From NCBI GenBank assembly GCA_023614405.1, contig CM042688.1:442236028-442300027 (forward strand): DNA of 64,000 nt. Reading direction: 5' to 3'. This DNA comes from Avena insularis. Its lineage: Eukaryota; Streptophyta; Magnoliopsida; Poales; Poaceae. The notes below the pieces were generated by a model that was not told where the DNA came from, did not search any database, and worked only from the letters and a program-made list of their open reading frames with translations. Position 1 is the first letter of the stretch. Each line of letters begins with the position of its first letter. Position numbers and translations under genes: made by a program. Shown here one piece after another: positions 59,401-64,000 of the stretch.

Positions 59401-62400
59401 AACTACAACTAGAGTAATTCCACGTGTCTTATTTTCCTAAACCACCACTAGAGTCATTGCATTTTGTTCCTTTCCTAAACCACATGGATCCACCAGTGTC
59501 ATTGCAAGTGTAATCGTTTCCTAAACCACATGGATCCACCAGATTCATTACATGTGTGTTCCTTTCCTAAACCACCACCATAGTCATTTCATGTGTGTTG
59601 TTTTCCTAAACCACATGGATCCACTAGTGTCATTGCATGTGTGTTCTTTTCCTAAACCAAATGCATCCACTAGAGTCACTGCATGTGTGTTCCTTTCCTA
59701 AACCACATGGATCCACCAGAGTCATTGCATGTGTGTTGCTTTCCAAAACCACCACCAGAGTCATTGCATGTGTGTTCCTTTACTAAACCACAATGATCCA
59801 CCACAGTAATTGCATGTGTGTTCTTTCCTAAACCAGATGGATCCACTAGAGTCATTGCATGTGTTTTCTTTTCCTAAACCACCACTGTGTCATTGCATTG
59901 CGTTCCTTTCCTAAACCACATGGATCCACCAGAGTCATTGCATGTGTGTTCCTTTCCAAAACCACATGGATCCACTAGAGTCATTGCATTTGTGTTACTT
60001 TACTAAACCACATAGATCCGCTAGAGTCATTTCATGTGTGTTCTTTTCCTAAACCTCGTTGGATCCACTAGATCAATTCATGTGTGTTCTTTTCCTAAAC
60101 CACCACTAGAGTCATTGCATATGTGTTCTTTTCCTAAACCACATGGATCCACCAGAGTCATTTCATGTGTGTTCTTTTCCTAAACCATGACCAGAGTCAT
60201 TGCATGTGTCTTCTTTTCCTAACCCACCACTAGAGTCATTGCATTGTGTTCCTTTCCTAAACCACATGGATCCACCAGTGTCATTGCAAGTGTATTCGTT
60301 TCCTAAACCACATGGATCCACCAGAGTCATTACATGTGTGTTCCTTTCCTAAACCACCACCATAGTCATTTCATGTGTGTTCTTTTCCTAAACCACATGG
60401 ATCCACTAGTGTTATTGCATGTGTGTTATTTTCGTAAACCACATGGATCCACCAGAGTCATTGCATGTGTGTTCCTATAATAATCCTCATGGATCCACTA
60501 GAGTCATTGCATGTGTGTTCCTTTCCTAAACCACCACTAGACTCATTGCATGTGTGTTCTTTTCCTAAACCACATGGATCCACCATAGTCATTGCATGTG
60601 TGTTCCTTTCCTAAATCGCATCCAGAGTCATTGCATGTGTCTTCATTTCCTAAACCACCACCAGAATCAGTGCATGTGTCTTCTTTTCCTAAACCACATT
60701 GATCCACCATACTCATTTCATGTGTCTTCTTTTCCTAAACCACCACCACAGTAATTGCATGTGTCTTATTTTCCTAAACCTCCACTAGAGTAATTGCATG
60801 TGTGTTCCTTTCGTAAACCACATGGATCCACCAGAGTCATTGCATGTGTGTTGCTTTCCTAAACCACCACCAGAGTCATTCCATGTGTGTTCCTTTAGTA
60901 AACCACATTGATCCACCGCAGTCATTGCATGTGTGTTCTTTCCTAAACCAGATGGATCCACTAGTCATTGGATGTGTCTTCTTTTCCTAAACCACCACTA
61001 GAGTCATTGCATTATGTTCCTTTCCTAAACCACATGGATCCACCAGAGTCATTGCATGTGTGTTCCCTTCCAAAACCACATGGATACACTAGAGTCATTG
61101 CATGTGTGTTACTTTCCTAAACCACATGGATCCGCTAGAGTCATTTCCTGTGTGTTCTTTTCCTAAACCACGTTGGATCCACTAGATCAATTCATGTGTG
61201 TTCTTTTCCTAAACCACCACTAGAGTCATTGCATTGTGTTCGTTTCCTAAACCACATGGATCCACCAGTGTCATTGCAAGTGTATTATTTTCCTAAACCA
61301 CATGGATCCACCAGAGTCATTACATGTGTGTTCCTTTCCTAAACCACCACCATACTCATTGCATGTGGGTTATTTTCCTAAACCACATGGATCCACCAGT
61401 GTCATTGCATGTGTATTATTTTCCTAAACCACATGGATCCACCAGAGTCATTGCATGTGTGTTCCTTTCCTAATCCACAAGGATCCACCAGAGTCATTGC
61501 ATGTGTGTTCCTTTCCTAAACCACCACTAGAGTCATTGCATGTGTGTTCTTTTCCGAAACCACATGGATCCACCATAGTCATTGCATGTGTGTTCCTTTC
61601 CTAAACCACATCCAGAGTTATTGCATGTGTCTTTATTTCCTAAACCACCACTAGAATCATTCCATGTGTGTTCTTTTCGTAAACCACATGGATCCACCAT
61701 ACTCATTTCATGTGTGTTCTTTTCCTAACCTACCACCAGAGTCATTGCATGTGTCTTATTTTCCTAAACCACCACTAGAGTAATTTCATGTGTGTTCCTT
61801 TCCTAAACCACATGGATCCACCAGAATCATTCCATGTGTGTTCTTTTACTAAACTACCACTAGAGTCATTCCATGTGTCTTCTTTTCCTAAACCACCACT
61901 AGAGTCATTGCATGTATGTTCCTTTCCTAAACCACATGCATCCACCAGAGTCATTGCATGTGTGTTCCTTTTTAAAACCACATGGATCCACCAGAGTCAT
62001 TGCATGTGTATTCCTTTCTTAAACTAGAATCAGAGTCATTGCATGTGTGTTCCTTTCCTAAACCACATGGATCTACCAGAGTCATTGCATGTGTGTTCTT
62101 TTCCTAAACCACATGTAGAGTCATTGCATGTGTCTTCCTTTCCTGAACCACCACTAGAGTCATTGCATGTGTGTTCTTTTCCTAAACAACATGAATCCAC
62201 CAGTGTCATTGCTTGTGTGTTTTTCCTAAACAACCACTAGAGTCATTGCATGTGTGTTCTTTTCCTAAACCACATGGATCCACCAGAGTCATTTCATATC
62301 TGTTCTTTTCCTAGACCACTACCAGAGTCATTGCATAGGTCTTATTTTCCTAAACTACCACTAGAGTCATTGCATGTGTGTTTATTTCCTAAACCACATG

Positions 62401-63123
62401 GATCCACTAGTGACATTGCATGTGTGTTCCTTTCCAAAACCATATGGATCCACTAGAGTCATTTCATGTGTGTTCCTTTCTTAAACCATGATGATCCACT
62501 AGAGTCATTGCATGTGTCTTCGTTTCCTAAGCCACATGGATCCACCAGAGTAATTGCATGTGTGTTCCTTTCCTAAAGCACATGGATCCACCAGAGTCAT
62601 TGCATGTGTGTTGCTTTCCTAAAGCACCACCAGAGTCATTGCATGTGTGTTCCTTTGCTAAACCACATTGATCCACCACAGTCATTGCATGTGTGTTATT
62701 TCCTAAACTAGATGGATCCACTAGAGTCATTGCATGTATCTTCTTTTCCTAAACCACCACTAGAGTCATTGCATTGCTTTCCTTTCCTAAACCACATGGA
62801 TCCACCAGAGTCATTACATGTGTGTTCCTTTCCAAAACCACATGGATCCACCAGAGTTATTGCCTGTGTGTTATTTTCCTAAACCACATGGATCCACTAG
62901 AGTCATTTCGTGTGTGTTCTTTTCCTAAACCACATGGATCCACTAGAGTCATTTCGTGTGTGTTCTTTTCCTAAACCATGACCAGAGTCATTGCATGTGT
63001 CTTCTTTTCCTAAACCACCACAAGTCTTGCATGTGTCTTCTTTTCCTAAACCATCACAAGAGTCATTGAATGTGTGTTACTTTCCTAAAACACATGGATC
63101 TACTAGTGACATTACATGTGTGT
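53481..63123. repeat. Minisatellite array, block 5 (main block)
   Basis: 9.6 kb of 46- and 39-bp units, with a few variant units such as those containing CCACATCCAGAG or CGTTGGATCC. The many 60-105-codon frames on both strands come from the unit sequence: a 46-bp unit shifts the frame each time, so every frame soon meets the TAA in TCCTAAACC. It ends against a sequence starting TGTAACTACC. Confidence 0.97.
54816..60810. repeat. Higher-order repeat of about 2187 bp, ~2.7 copies
   Basis: Variant markers recur with constant spacing. TTGCTTG is at 54881, 57068 and 59255 (2187 apart). CGTTGGATCC is at 55684, 57870 and 60057, and at 56539 and 58725 (2186-2187 apart). GCATGGG is at 56854 and 59041. 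The 120 bases at 56821-56940 and 59008-59127 differ at one position. Beyond about 60810 the spacing breaks (next CGTTGGATCC at 61170 instead of ~60912). Confidence 0.92.
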
Positions 63124-64000
63124 TGTAACTACCTCGGTGAATTACGCTGCTAGTTACAAGCCTGGATGAGCGGAAATGGTTAAAATAGTACGGTGGGGCC
63201 CAAATGCCACTCACAGGTAGACCTTTCGGCCGTCCTAACCATTTCCAAACATCGGGACCAGAACGGGCGGCGTAATCGGCAGGCGAAGGGATCAACTACA
63301 TACACAAATGAGTATGTATGAAGCCACCATACAATGGTTCTCAGAGTCATTCCATCTAAAAGAAATAGAAATATTGCAACGCCATACGGCAAGATCCAAA
63401 TGTCCTAGATAGATATAATAGTTTAGGATATCTCCTCATACATCAAACATCAGAGTATCGGTGAGCGGAAATCAAGATCCGAGTACGGATAAGAAGCAAA
63501 TCGGCATAAGATGCCCCATAAATAAACACATCCCGCCCACAGATCTCACGGATCCCCGTTCCCGGAATCTCTACACCGAATGATCGTTGCCCGCATCGTC
63601 AGTCTCCTCCACCCAGTATCCATCTTGCGAGTTTACCTGTTCATCTGAATCAAACAATTTATCGTGTGAGACCCTAGGGGTACTCAGCAAGTCTTTATGC
63701 CTCTAAAGGGGACACAACCTGGGGTGACGCAATTGTAGCAAAAGATAATACCTAACAATTCTATAGATACTCGCTAACCATCCGCCCAACCAAAGATAGA
63801 CGGATGTCCGTGAATTAATAACAACAGTTATAATAGTAATATTAACAGATCCATACTCCTCCTCGCTTACCAACGAAGAAGCGGACGAACAACCCCCCAT
63901 TCGTTGGCAGTTTTATTATCCATTCCATGAGTGTTGCACTATTTACTAGTCAGGTACTTAGTCAAATTAAAAGCGATACTTTAGTTATACTTGTCTATGA
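63124..64000. mobile_element. Probable LTR of another retrotransposon, cut by window end
   Basis: Sequence changes abruptly from the minisatellite to TGTAACTACCTCGG, a TG start as in LTRs. It resembles LTR style (GGTACTCAGCAAG near 63680, GC/AT mosaic) but does not match the other elements here. No gene is seen. Orientation and family are undetermined because the other end is outside the window. Confidence 0.45.

Noticed and set aside
53481..63123. Many 60-105-codon frames (MCVLFLNHMDPPES..., MTLVDPCGLGKEHT...) suggesting a repetitive protein
   Set aside because: They are produced by the repeat unit. The frames end at the TAA of TCCTAAACC once enough 46-bp units have shifted the frame. No frame spans the array and similar frames appear on both strands.

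Overview
The window comes from a large-genome grass, most probably a Triticeae species (wheat, Aegilops, rye or barley group). I infer this from its nested LTR retrotransposons: Athila-lineage elements starting TGATACGTCC with a tRNA-Asp-type primer site, a Copia element with the BARE/Angela-type LTR start and tRNA-iMet primer site, a CACTA element with CACTACTAGGAAAA termini, and Gypsy-like LTRs of about 6 kb. I see no host gene, tRNA, rRNA or CRISPR. The species and formal family names cannot be fixed without a repeat-database search.

The backbone is a minisatellite array built from 46-bp units (BamHI site GGATCC in most) mixed with 39-bp units that lack 7 bp (ATGGATC). It survives as five blocks: 1-1762, 13208-14213, 20240-20343, 37803-38175 and 53481-63123. 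Target-site duplications (TSDs) made of array sequence flank two of the insertions exactly and a third with one mismatch, so the blocks look like one array split by transposons, about 12.9 kb in this window and running off its left edge. The right block also has a higher-order repeat: a segment of about 2187 bp of mixed units repeated in tandem about 2.7 times.

Layout. (1) 1763-13207: solo LTR of about 5.9 kb with TSD ACATG, split by a minus-strand Athila-like element at 6826-12322 (TSD GAACA) that has lost its gag region and most of its 5' LTR. (2) 14214-20239: second solo LTR of the same family. (3) 20344-37802: Athila-like element (TSD TAAAC) holding a younger relative at 24548-33801 (TSD ATCGC), whose gag is split by a 1477-bp CACTA element at 26543-28019 (TSD AGT). 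(4) 38176-53480: Copia element with a truncated 5' LTR, a gag with one stop codon, no visible pol, and a 3' LTR split by a minus-strand Gypsy-like element with a roughly 6-kb LTR (45072-52846). (5) 53481-63123: main array. (6) 63124-64000: start of another probable LTR.

None of the elements can move on its own. The Athila-like copies keep gag and a small acidic ORF (ORF2) but lack reverse transcriptase and integrase, and both gag-bearing copies share the same gag-to-3'-region junction. That suggests an amplified non-autonomous family mobilised in trans. The best leads for a second look are the higher-order minisatellite, the conserved ORF2, the repeated polypurine-tract-like motif inside the Athila-like family, and a cluster of hairpins with compensatory base changes in the roughly 6-kb LTRs.
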